From Rhizopus sp. PT2906 (taxonomy: Eukaryota > Mucoromycota > Mucoromycetes > Mucorales > Rhizopodaceae), in contig JAMYHX010000118.1 in NCBI GenBank assembly GCA_025529335.1, positions 1 to 64,000 of the forward strand: 64,000 nucleotides of DNA. The letters run 5' to 3'. The notes under the pieces were generated by a model. It was not told the DNA's origin, searched no databases, and saw only the letters and a list, made by a program, of their open reading frames with translations. This document shows, in pieces, positions 21,016 to 30,166 of the stretch. Each line of letters opens with the position of its first letter. The first letter of the stretch is position 1. Made by a program: the position numbers and the translations under genes.

Positions 21016-22360
21016 CTATTGGAAATAATCAATAAAATTGTCCATATTGTTATTTATTGTCATTACCTCGTTGCAATATGGACAATGGCCAAATAACACG
21101 TTGAAACTCTGAGTTGTATTAGGATTCGAACGAAGCCACTAAAGGGATAAAGGGGAGTTAAACAGTGCTTTGTTTAGTGTATTTATAAAGCTTCTTACTT
21201 GATAAAGACAAGTCGAGTGAAATCCACGGTTACAAAGCTTGCATATTGTTTCGGGTGTTTCGCCATTTTCCAGCTTATAAGAATAGCAAATGGCACATTC
21301 GATATCACTTGCGTTAGTATAGTCTTCTTGCTCTTGTTTGTCATTTGGAACAAGTTGAAATATGGTTAGTAAATTGGTGTGTAATGGAAGACTCTTGTTC
21401 CTAAATATACATGAATAAACTTGCTTTTTATCATTTTATATACAACACACCATTCAGCCTGATCCCATACTCTTCTCAAGTTCTCCACTCTACTTTCGCT
21501 ACCAAATAGTCTAATCTGAGGCTTATTAAAGGGTAATAATGGGTCCACAATCTCTAGATAGAGTGAACAGTGATGACTCAGGGCAATCTTTCTCCATAAC
21601 TCGCTTCTTTTGGGGTGCTCTGGTTCTAATATTCTCATGTGCTTATCTAAATCATCCAGGCAATTGAATAGATCTTGATGCTGGCCAATAATTGTTTGGT
21701 GCTGACGAACAATAGTTGTCAATGAAAGTGAACTCTGGATTGGTACGGGAGTATCTGCTATGATGTGAGGTGCTGTAAATGGATAGTTTGAAGGTAAGAT
21801 AACCTTGAGCTCATGTTCTCTATCACTCATATCTCTATATATAATGTCAACACATGATATTGGTTAAATAGGTTGCTTACTTTATACTAAACATAATCTC
21901 ATCCATCGTATCATTCATATATTTCACTTTTTCAAATCCAATGGATAATAGTTCTTGATAGACAAAGGACAGTTTATCAGCTGAAGGTTGAAAAGACTTT
22001 TCCTTTTCTCCTATATCATACTCGTCCTAATGGATTAACAAAGAAAGAAAGTGCATTATTAACTTGTTTACTAATATTTCTTTAAATTCAGATAGAAAAG
22101 TCATGATATCTTGAGCTTCATTCAGTTTAGTTTCAATCAGTGTCTGTTTATCTTTGATCAATTCGTTTAGTTTTCCTGTTGTCAATAACTGTCGTCTGGG
22201 TCCAAGTTCGACTTGAATAAAGTGTTCTTGTTTCTATAGTCATTTGTTTTTATATTGTGTGACTTTATAAGAAGTAGCTTGCCTGTATGTTTATATATCC
22301 TTTGTATATTTTATTCTCTTCATCAATAGGAATCACAAGTGGGAATGGTACTTTATACAT
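21016..22360 (-). CDS. FANCL: FANCL, Fanconi anaemia E3 ubiquitin ligase
   Basis: Six phase-consistent exons (22283-22360, 22072-22233, 21881-22026, 21451-21834, 21199-21400, 21016-21138) give 364 residues against 375 in human. The middle holds the URD/RWD-like double domain (ELKVILPSNYPFTAPHI, LFNCLDDLDKHMRILEPEHP). The C-terminus is the FANCL RING: ECAICYSYKL, CKLCNRGFHSTCLYQWLR, then QSFNVLFGHCPYCN, matching the family pattern of C-x-ICY-x-Y, FH-x2-CLYxWLR and CPYC. FANCL monoubiquitinates FANCD2/FANCI in the nucleus during interstrand-crosslink repair. Intron 1 uses a GC donor (CAG|GCAAGC at 22281-22282). Divergent from the Myb gene, with 112 bp between starts. Confidence 0.93.
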
Positions 22361-22472
22361 GACATAAAACGCGCGCGTGTGTTAAAAAAAAAAAGAAAAA
22401 AAATAAAAATAAAAGCGCGTTCGTGACTATTGGTATCCCTTTTTCTCTCTTTTTTTTTCTCAGTTAAACAAC
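22361..22472. promoter_or_regulatory. 112-bp shared promoter of FANCL and the Myb/SANT gene
   Basis: Very short divergent intergenic region. It holds ACGCGCGCGTGT at 22371-22382, an A-run, AAAAGCGCGTTCG, and a C/T-rich tract just before the Myb start. ACGCG and GCGCG elements resemble MBF/E2F-type cell-cycle sites, which would suit a DNA-repair gene; that link is inference. Confidence 0.45.
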
Positions 22473-23577
22473 ATGTCAGGAACAACACTAAAGCCACGTA
22501 GCATGACAGCAGGTGCACGTAATGTGCTCCGTTCGAATGATTCAGCAAGTTTATGGAACTGTACTCTATCTCCTGGTTGGACAGAAGAAGAATCTGAAAT
22601 ATTAAGAAAAGCTCTAATGAAATTTGGCATCGGTAACTGGGCCAAGATTATCGAAAGTGGATGTTTACCTGGTAAAACCAACGCTCAAATGAACCTTCAA
22701 CTGCAGCGTTTGCTCGGTCAACAGAGTACAGCAGGTAAAATGACCAATGAAAGAATATACACAATATTCAAATTGCGTATATCCGATAGAGTTTGCGGGA
22801 TTACATATTGATCCAAAGGTGATTGGAGCAAAGAATTCAAAGATACAAGGTCCACATATTAGACGTAAAAATAACTGTATTGTGAATACAGGTGGCAAAT
22901 TATCCCGCGAAGAATTAAGAAAGAGAGTAGCAAGTAATAAAGAAGAGTAAGTCATGTCAAATTTACTTGTTCAGTGACTCATCATCAAAAGGTACGAACT
23001 TCCGGAAGAAGTATGGAAAAATATAGAGTTACCCAAAGTCGAAGATGTAAGTTACTCGACTTTTTTTTTTTAATAGATAATTAACACTTTTAAAGCCATT
23101 GATTATCCTTGAGCAAAAACGAGCCGAGATGAAGAGACTGAAAGAAGAGCTTGCAAAGGTGCAAGCGAGTATCTTGAAGATGACAAATGCACAACCTGAC
23201 AGAATGGATAAATTAAAGGTAAGCTCCTTTTTTTTTTTTCTTTGTTCTTCTGCTGAGTTATATACATACAGTTTGAAGTGACACAATCACCATCTGTGTC
23301 TACACCAGGAACACCTGTAACCGAGGATAAAGAACAAATAAAGATAATAGATGATGAAGATGAAGATATTATTATAGGAGAAGCCAATAGAGAAATAGAA
23401 GAGGAAGATGAATACGAGGATATGCAAACAAGTCTATTAGATCAAGATTATGCCTTGGCCATGAAATTACAACAAGAAGACGAGGATGAATTAGCAGGAG
23501 AATACGACTTGGATTACAGTGACGACGATGATGAGGATTTTAACCAGACCAAGAAAAGAAAAGTTACACGTAAATGA
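22473..23577 (+). CDS. Myb/SANT-domain nuclear protein with acidic tail
   Basis: Five phase-consistent exons (22473-22734, 22790-22946, 22992-23046, 23096-23218, 23272-23577) give 300 residues. Residues about 33-85 form one SANT/Myb repeat (GWTEEESEILRKALMKFGIG, NWAKIIESGCLPGKT), with tryptophans at the first and second helices. A second block follows immediately (QRLLGQQSTAEFAGLHIDP, HIRRKNNCIVNTGGKLSREE). Then come a coiled coil (KRAEMKRLKEELAKVQASIL), an acidic region and a basic end (KKRKVTRK, a nuclear-localisation-like stretch). A single repeat with a conserved flanking block suggests a chromatin or DNA-binding role. I cannot name the orthologue. Confidence 0.75.
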
Positions 23578-23715
23578 GCCTTAAATCCTTTTTTTGTTAT
23601 TTTTGTGCTAAGCAGAACAGTAATAAAATTCAAAAACCAGCCTCATTAAAATTAACCCTATTTTCTTTTTTTTCTTCTTCTTTTCTTTCTTTTTCTTTAT
23701 AATAAATAAATAATA

Positions 23716-24475
23716 ATGGCTTGCTGTGAACTATCATCTGATGAAGCAATTAAGAGAAAAGTAGTCATTGTTGGTGATGGTGCATGTGGAAAGACTTGTT
23801 TATTGAGTGTATTTTGTAAAGGAAGCTTCCCTACTGTAAGATCATTTATTACATGATAAAGAGATGATTAACTCTTTATTATATAGACACAATATATTCC
23901 TACCATATTCGAAACTGCTGTAAAAGATATGGTGGTCGATTCAAAAAATGTAGTAGCGGAACTCTGGGATACTGCAGGTATATTTTATAAAATTCAAGAG
24001 AGACTCCTTATATTAAAATAATAATAAAAAACACAAAGGTCAGGAAGATTATGATAGATTAAGAACCCTAAGTTATCCTGATTCAGACGTGATTCTCGTG
24101 GCATTTTCAGTTGATATACCAGAATCATTAGAAAATATAACTGAAAAGGTACATTTGGTAAACATGTATGTGCAATATTAAACTTTTTTTTTGTGTGTGT
24201 AGTGGGTGCCTGAAGTAAAGAGATATTGTCCCGGTTTGCCGATTATATTGGTAGCCTGTAAAACGGATCTAAGACAAGATCAGACGACGATTGAAGAATT
24301 ATCAAAACAGTCTCAACAAGTCATTACTTATCAACAAGGAGTGGTTGTCGCAAGGCAAATTGGAGCATACAAGTATGTCGAATGCTCTGCAAAACTAGGA
24401 CAAGGTGTTCAAGAAGTATTTGTTTCAGCAATAAGAAGTACTCTGAAGCAAAATTCAAGCTGCATTGTCATGTAA
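23716..24475 (+). CDS. Rho-family small GTPase
   Basis: Four exons (23716-23835, 23887-23977, 24039-24148, 24203-24475) encode 197 residues. Visible G-motifs are GDGACGKT (P-loop), YIPTIFET (switch I with the effector Thr), DTAGQEDYDRLR (switch II), and CKTDL in place of the usual TKxD/NKxD, as in Rho proteins, then ECSAK. A Rho insert helix lies between. The end CIVM is a CaaX prenylation box preceded by few basic residues. The very short N-terminal extension and IFETAVKDM are Rho1/Rho3-like, but the subtype is uncertain. It would act at the plasma membrane in polarity and wall synthesis. A LIM-RhoGAP is also in this window but 29 kb away. Confidence 0.88.
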
Positions 24476-24635
24476 ACCCACTTTCTTTGTCCTTATTTTT
24501 CGTTGTTCTTGATATACACATCAAGAAATATTTTATTGTTCACACTAAATTTTGATACAAGAAAATTAATCAAAGAGACCTATAGTAAATACAGATATTA
24601 GTTTCTCTTTTTCTTTAAATAAATTATACATATAA

Positions 24636-25015
24636 TCATTTCTTACCGAAGCCCATATCGTCATCAGATTCTTCCTTCTCTTCTTCCTTCTTTTCTTCTT
24701 CAGCAGGAGCATCGGAAGAACCAGCGGCACCGGCAGCACCAGCGGCAACAGCGGGACCAGCACCAGGAGCACCAACGTTCATGAGAAGGGCCTTGAGGTC
24801 TTGACCAGCCAAAGCTTTGGCATAAAGAGAGAACCAGATAGGTTCAACTTCGACACCGGCAGCAGAAACCAAAGTTTGGAGCTTGTCAGCCTAAACACAC
24901 ACATTTATATTAGCACAACGATCCATCTAATTGTTTCCATCCATCTTACAGTGATTTCAATGTTGTCATCCTCAAGGATGAGAGCAGCATAAACGACGGC
25001 GAGTTCGGCAGACAT
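24636..25015 (-). CDS. RPP1: 60S acidic ribosomal protein P1
   Basis: Two exons (24950-25015, 24636-24890) encode 106 residues, normal for P1. It begins MSAELAVVYAALILEDDNIE, continues with WFSLYAKALAGQDLKALL, then an Ala/Gly-rich hinge, an acidic run, and ends ESDDDMGFGKK. The stalk C-terminus normally ends GFGLFD; here it is GFGKK. In eukaryotes P1 and P2 form the stalk that recruits translational GTPases. The altered last residues are unusual: the Leu-Phe-Asp end is what elongation factors bind. I rechecked the stop (24636-24638), which is clear. A further 3' exon is possible if TCGGTAAGAA is read as a donor: G|GTAAGA could splice to a small exon encoding the missing end. Confidence 0.88.
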
Positions 25016-25196
25016 GATTAATTTCTTTTTGTGTTCGCAAGTAACGATTTAACCCGAAGGATACAAGACGATTAAAAGAAATCACTTATTTCTAAAGAGG
25101 TTGATATTTATTTCCTCCATTTGCAGTATCTCCGGACATCTACTTTTTGTCCGGTTCGATCATTTCGGGGAGTCCTGTCATCATTATCATCGCGTT

Positions 25197-25227
<31 letters not shown>

Positions 25228-25235
25228 CTTTTTGT
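25016..25235. promoter_or_regulatory. Shared promoter of RPP1 and SMARCD-like gene, with a 28-nt T-run
   Basis: 220 bp between divergent starts. It contains TTTTTT... from 25200 to about 25227, nearly adjacent to the SMARCD start, and a CTTTTTGTCCGG stretch at about 25143. PolyT tracts commonly keep promoters nucleosome-free. Poly-Lys/poly-Phe frames across it are artefacts of the run. Confidence 0.45.
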
Positions 25236-26982
25236 ATGCAACCACAACAACAACCTCACATGTTCCAAGGCGACATGGGACAACATGGAGCCATGCCTCC
25301 ACAAAATATGCCTCAAGCTGGAATGCAATACAGAAAGAGACCTAGTGAAGTAGAGTCACTTGCAAAACATATAAAGTAAAAACAAAAAGTCCATAAAAAA
25401 CAACATCTAAGCTTCTTTTCCATTAGGAAAAAGAGGCCTACAGATAAAAACTTGTCTCCAAAAGTATATTATTTTAACTAAACATGGCTTAAGCTTACTT
25501 GTTCAAATATAGATTGAGTCATTTGCACCAGAATCAAAGCTTTATACAGAATTAGTAGATTTTGAGAAAAAGTTAGATGCGACCATTATGCGAAAGAGGT
25601 TAGATATTCAAGAAGCCCTTGGAAAACCAACAAAAGTAACATGATTAGGCTTTGTTGTACAATATATAATAACCCACTCTATTTCAGGTACGCCGTACGC
25701 TTCGTCTTTTTATCTCAAACACAACAGCACCAGCCGATCAACAAGAACTGAAACAAGATAATGCAGAATTCGACTTGAGTAATAATAATGCGCCCACTTG
25801 GACATTAAAGATTGAAGGAAAATTACTGAGCGTAATGTATTATGACTATTGTTATTATTATTATGATGACTAAAGATGATGTTGGAATTATTAGCCTGAT
25901 AATGATAATTCTTCAAAAAAGGTTGAACCGACGCCAAAGATGACAACTTTCTTTAGATCTCTAGCGGTTGAACTTGATAGAGATCCAAGTCTATATCCTG
26001 AAGGCAATACAATTGAGGTAGGTATGAGCCAATACATGATGATCATGTAACTCATGGCTTGCATAGTGGCAAAAGCAACCTAATTCGACAACTGAATATG
26101 ATACTATTGAAATCAAAAGAAAAGGAGATATCAACACAAACTGCAGAATCACCATTAACCTTTTCCACAATCCACAGAAATATAAGCTAAGTCCCTTGTT
26201 GGCAGATTTGTTGGACACAAAGTTAGATACTAAGCTTCAGATTGTCATGGGCATATGGAACTATTGCAAGGCAAGTCTTTGCTTTTTGTTTTTTAATCTC
26301 ATATTGACATGAGTCATAGGTGCATAAGCTTCAAGATCAAGAAGACAAGAGAGTCATTCGTTGTGACAATCGTTTGGTTCAATTATTTGGATATCCACAA
26401 ATTCACTTTTCTCAAATTCCAGAGCTAATAAATCAACACCTGAGTCAACCAGATCCTATTGTGATCAACTACACTATTCGGTAAAGATGGAATACGAAAA
26501 CTATAACAAAAGACTAAACATACAATAGAACGGATAAACAGTTTCATGCATCTTCAAAAGCTTACGATATCGAAGTTGAAATGGATAGCGCTGCACGTCA
26601 GAAGATGATGAACATTATCTCGTCTAGCCAAGTACAAAAGGAAATCATGACTTACGATGACAAAATTGTTCAGTGTGTACAAAGCATAAACAATTCCAAG
26701 ATCAAACGAGACTTTTTACTGCAGTTCTCCAAGGAACCCGTCGAGTTTATTAACAAATGGATTGCTAGTCAAGCAAGAGATTTAGAAATCATCTTGGGTG
26801 AAAGCAAAGCCAATCTAGAAGAGATCAAGCAAACAGACTTTTATAAGCAGCCATGGATGAAAGAGGCTATATTTCATTATTTAACAACAAAGGTAATAAT
26901 AGTGATCATTATAGTATACAGTTGCTTATTTTTATAATAGACACAACAACGTATGCAAGAATTACTTACAACACAACGTTAA
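25236..26982 (+). CDS. SWI/SNF complex subunit of the SMARCD/SWP73 family (SWIB domain)
   Basis: About nine exons starting MQPQQQPHMFQGDMGQHG (Gln/Met-rich) after a polyT tract. It continues KKRPTDKNLSPKIESFAPES and YTELVDFEKKLDATIMRKR, the conserved SMARCD signature. Next are RRTLRLFISNT and WTLKIEGKLL. The SWIB domain covers NPQKYKLSPLLADLLDTKL, IVMGIWNYCKVHKLQDQEDK and LVQLFGYPQIHFSQIPELI. The C-terminus (FINKWIASQARDLEIIL, FYKQPWMKEAIFHYL) is also typical. It ends TTQR at TAA 26982. The protein is a core-module subunit linking the chromatin remodeller to transcription factors. Its stop is just 9 bp from the stop of the convergent lactonase gene. Confidence 0.92.
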
Positions 26983-26991
26983 GGTTTATTA

Positions 26992-28140
26992 TCATGTCCA
27001 AAAACGAATACATGTTGGCTCAATGTGTTCTACACTAGACACTTGTTCTAATAAACCTGTTGCTTGATCAATCTTGAACACGACAATATTATTACTATCC
27101 TATAAACCAAATACATCAATAAATAAATACATATATAAAAAAACAAGAATTACCGTGTTGCCAACCAAAAGAAACTGGCCTGTTGGGTCTATGGTAAAGT
27201 GGCGAGGATGCTTACCTCCAGTAGGCTGATAACCCACTAAGGAGAGTTTACCTGTCCATTCGTTGATCTCGAATATAGTAATCGCATCATATCCTCTCAT
27301 CGACACATACAAGAACTTGCCATTAGGTGAAATGTCTATCTCGGCTCCTAAGTTATCCCCTTCAAAATCTTGAGGCAATGCATGCACGCGTTGAATTTCA
27401 TTGAATTTACCGCCTTCAAAATCAAATTCAAGCATGAATACATCATTGGACAATTCACCTACAACATAACAAAAATTGTTGTGATTTGGAGCAAACTTGA
27501 GGTGACGAGGTCCAGTGCCAGGAGGAAATGAGAAGGTAGAATGAGGAGATATCGACCCAGATTGTTTATCAAATAGATAGGTAACAAGCAAATCACATCC
27601 CAAGTCGTTTACGAATACATAACGATCTGCGATAGGATCAAAGTCAACTGAGTGACAATGTGCCTTTTCTTGACGCGTGGGAACACTCATTGTATGGTTG
27701 TAGTGTTGGTTGTGGTCCGAGAAAGAGATAACGTTACCTAGATTCGACTCAGGTGATCCTGGTGCGTTGATAGGGAATACAGAGACTGAACCACCGGTAT
27801 AGTTCGCAGCTACTAAAAAGTTACCAATAGAATCACATACTGCATGACAAGGATGTTGTCCATTCGTAACTTGTTGGTTCGCCAAGGTTAACTTTCCTGT
27901 TTGTGGGTCGCGGTTATAAGCAGAAATGTAGCCCGTGTTGGCATTATTGAATGACGCTACTTCATTAGTTGCATAAAGATGTTGTCCAGACTTGTGAAAG
28001 CAGAACCAAGACGGGTTCGCGCTCTCGGCAGCCAAGGTTTCGAGTGATAGAGTCCCAATTGTCGTGTCAAAGGTGTAAAGGTAAATACCTGTTGATTTTT
28101 CGTTGGTATAGCCTGAGACGTAAACGGGGACTTGTGACAT
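26992..28140 (-). CDS. Lactonase-family seven-bladed propeller protein (6-phosphogluconolactonase-like)
   Basis: Two exons give about 365 residues. Exon 1 starts at 28140 with MSQVPVYVSGYTNEKSTGIY. The family pattern follows: NPSWFCFHKSGQHLYATNEV, GQHPCHAVCDSIGNFLVAANY, KAHCHSVDFDP, GTGPRHLKFAP, GAEIDISPNGKFLYVSMRG and GGKHPRHFTIDPTGQFLLVG. Exon 2, after an intron ending in TATAG near 27103, adds DSNNIVVFKIDQATGLLE and stops at 26992. The regularly spaced HP/RH and G-x-FL motifs are those of the YbhE/CMLE-type lactonase fold. Members hydrolyse 6-phosphogluconolactone or cyclise muconate; the substrate here is not determined. No signal peptide, so probably cytosolic. Confidence 0.85.
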
Positions 28141-28534
28141 GATTTTAGCAAAGAGAAAAAAAAGAGGTTTGTATAGTGCTACACTAGATTTTTAATCCAA
28201 AAAGAGATTAAAACCGAGACGGCAGTGATGTCAGGTAAAGATATAGTTTGAAATACACCAGTCATGTCATCATGCATACTATTCTTTTCGGAAAGTCTGA
28301 TAGTGACCTTAATAATGTCTTTATTACCTGCTGCAAGATAGTAACAAAGCGTCCTGAATATCGAGAAATAGATAGGCACAAAAGAAAGAGAAGGTATTGT
28401 TCTGAACATTTAGTCAATCATATTCCGAGACTCATGTAGATAAAAAAAAAAGTCGATAACAAGCTCGCATACAATTTTTAAAGAAACCTGTCCATCAAAA
28501 GACTGTGAAATTGTTAATAAAAGCCGTGTATTTA
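28141..28534. other. Intergenic with one doubtful small reading frame
   Basis: Lies between the lactonase start and the stop of the Gdown1-like gene. A minus-strand frame of 76 codons (28179-28409) begins MFRTIPSLSFVPIYF and has a second part NKDIIKVTIRLSEK, with a possible internal acceptor (ATCTTGCAG). No family is recognised and no upstream or downstream exon supports it, so I do not call it a gene. Confidence 0.3.
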
Positions 28535-29384
28535 TTATGATCGTCTTTGTCGTTGCTGTTCTGCTGCTTCATCCTCTTCATCAAAGCCTTCATCATCCTC
28601 ATCACCATAAAATAACTCATCATCATCGTCAGTATCATCAATAGAGTCTGCATCTGGTCCTTCGTCATCACTTGGTCCATCATCATCTGGTCGAGGTACG
28701 CGAGTTTCAGGATCTAGTCTTAATCTTCCCATCGTTGACGTCAATTCGTCCGTTAAACTATCCGTCTTTATGCTTCTCTTTACAGACTCCATTCTCTTTT
28801 TCATATTAGCTTCTTTAATTTCTTTTTGTTGTGATTCCTGTAGTTGTATAGATTCGTCGAGGCTGATGATACGTGCTGATCTTGCCTATAGATACCGTTA
28901 GTCACTATATTTAACGCGCAGCATATTGTCATTAGTTACACTAGAAGCCGTATCTGAATGAGATCTTAGTAGTTTATGCGATTGTTGATTTTCTTGATTA
29001 CTTGCTGACTTATTTGCATGAATCAAGACTTCCTTTCGCGTATTCGGTCTGTCATTAATCGATAGTTCGGATACTCGTTTGCTTAAACTTGTATTTTCGG
29101 TATTTTTTAGTGCCTCTTCTATCTGCTCAAGTTTTGCTTTCAGTTTAGAACCTCCGTCTGGTAATTTTATGCCTCTATTGACAAAGTGTTAATATAAAAC
29201 AACATTTCATTCGATACTTTTATACTTGCGAATTGTTCAATATAGCCTTTGTCTTTGTGTAAAGTTCAACCAGTTCATGATGACTCAGGTTGTTTAAATC
29301 ACGGTTGGTTTGTATGGATCCAACTGAACTCTTTCTTCCTTTAGAATAAGTTGTCATGTTGCCTTGTTGATTTTGTCCATTCAT
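28535..29384 (-). CDS. Acidic nuclear-type protein with a Gdown1/GRINL1A-like N-terminal motif
   Basis: Three exons (29230-29384, 28940-29174, 28535-28885) give 246 residues if intron 1 uses a GC donor (TC|GCAAGT), which is the only splice that keeps the frame. The joined segment reads HHELVELYTKTKAILNNS then GIKLPDGGSKLKAKLEQIEE. Animal Gdown1 (POLR2M/GRINL1A), an RNA polymerase II subunit, has a comparable ELxExLKRQ...LPDKGxKI motif. The C-terminal half has a coiled coil (QLQESQQKEIKEANMKKR), then RLRLDPETRVPRP and a strongly acidic tail. The Gdown1 link is an inference from a short motif; it may instead be a lineage-specific coiled-coil protein. Confidence 0.6.
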
Positions 29385-30166
29385 TTCTGTAATTAAAATA
29401 AAGAGAGAAATATATGTGAGTGGCGCGTCATTCCATTTCCCAAAAAGAAGAGAAAAAGTGAGTTTAACCAAACAAAGTCACGAATGCATAAAATGTGAAC
29501 AATGACAAAGTACGACTTCATAATCAATCTGAATAAAGAACATAGACCAAAGTGATGTCTTACATACAAACTCACTCGAAACTATTATTCAACCCTACTC
29601 TTATTGCTTCTCAGTTATCAAACATATCTTTTATATGATTGTAATGAGGATACCTCTCTCTCTCTCTCTCTCTCTTTTTATAACTGTATTACCATTAAAT
29701 TTGGTGAACCCTTTGTACTTTGCAGATCATCTTACACAAGTAATCCATGACCTTTTAGCTATTGCTACATGATATAGTAGGAGGAACTTATTCGTTTTCG
29801 AATATGAAATCAAGATAGATGAATGATTGAGATGGAGAATACACAATTAACCAATAATGACACGTACAGATGATGACTTGGTTTACTAGATAAATACGAG
29901 AATATATATATCATAAGTAAAGGTGGAGGCTAAAGTAATTCAATCAAGATCATTGACTTTCTCTCTCTCCCTCTCTTTCTCTGTTTTTAATATACATTGA
30001 TATATGATATAAACATGTAACAATGGGAAAGAAAGAGCCACGTATAAAATTTTTGTTAAACTTGACTCACATCTCACCAACACCCACACATATAAAAATA
30101 ACTTCTCCGCTTTCTTTACCAGAAAAAAGGGGAGTTTTTCTTTTTTTCTTTTTCACAAACTTTGCC
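29385..30166. other. Intergenic with C/T microsatellite
   Basis: Upstream of both the Gdown1-like gene and the D2HGDH gene (divergent). It holds a (CT)11 tract at 29653-29675 and a second C/T tract at 29958-29980 shortly before the dehydrogenase. No gene seen. Confidence 0.45.
29653..29675. repeat. (CT)n microsatellite
   Basis: About eleven CT units followed by a T-run, in the divergent intergenic region. C/T-rich tracts before starts are common in this window. Confidence 0.8.

Noticed and set aside
21121..21140. GTTCGAATCC-like tRNA T-arm on the minus strand
   Set aside because: Lies inside the FANCL RING coding exon (LRSNP codons); coincidental.
25101..25353. Overlapping frames on both strands with poly-Phe or poly-Lys
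   Set aside because: Produced by the 28-nt T-run in the RPP1/SMARCD promoter.
28179..28409. 76-codon minus-strand frame with a possible internal acceptor
   Set aside because: No recognised family and no connecting exon; kept only as a note under the intergenic feature.
29653..29675. Microsatellites as regulatory switches
   Set aside because: CT, TA and ATT tracts are common in leaders and introns here; nothing indicates a switch function.
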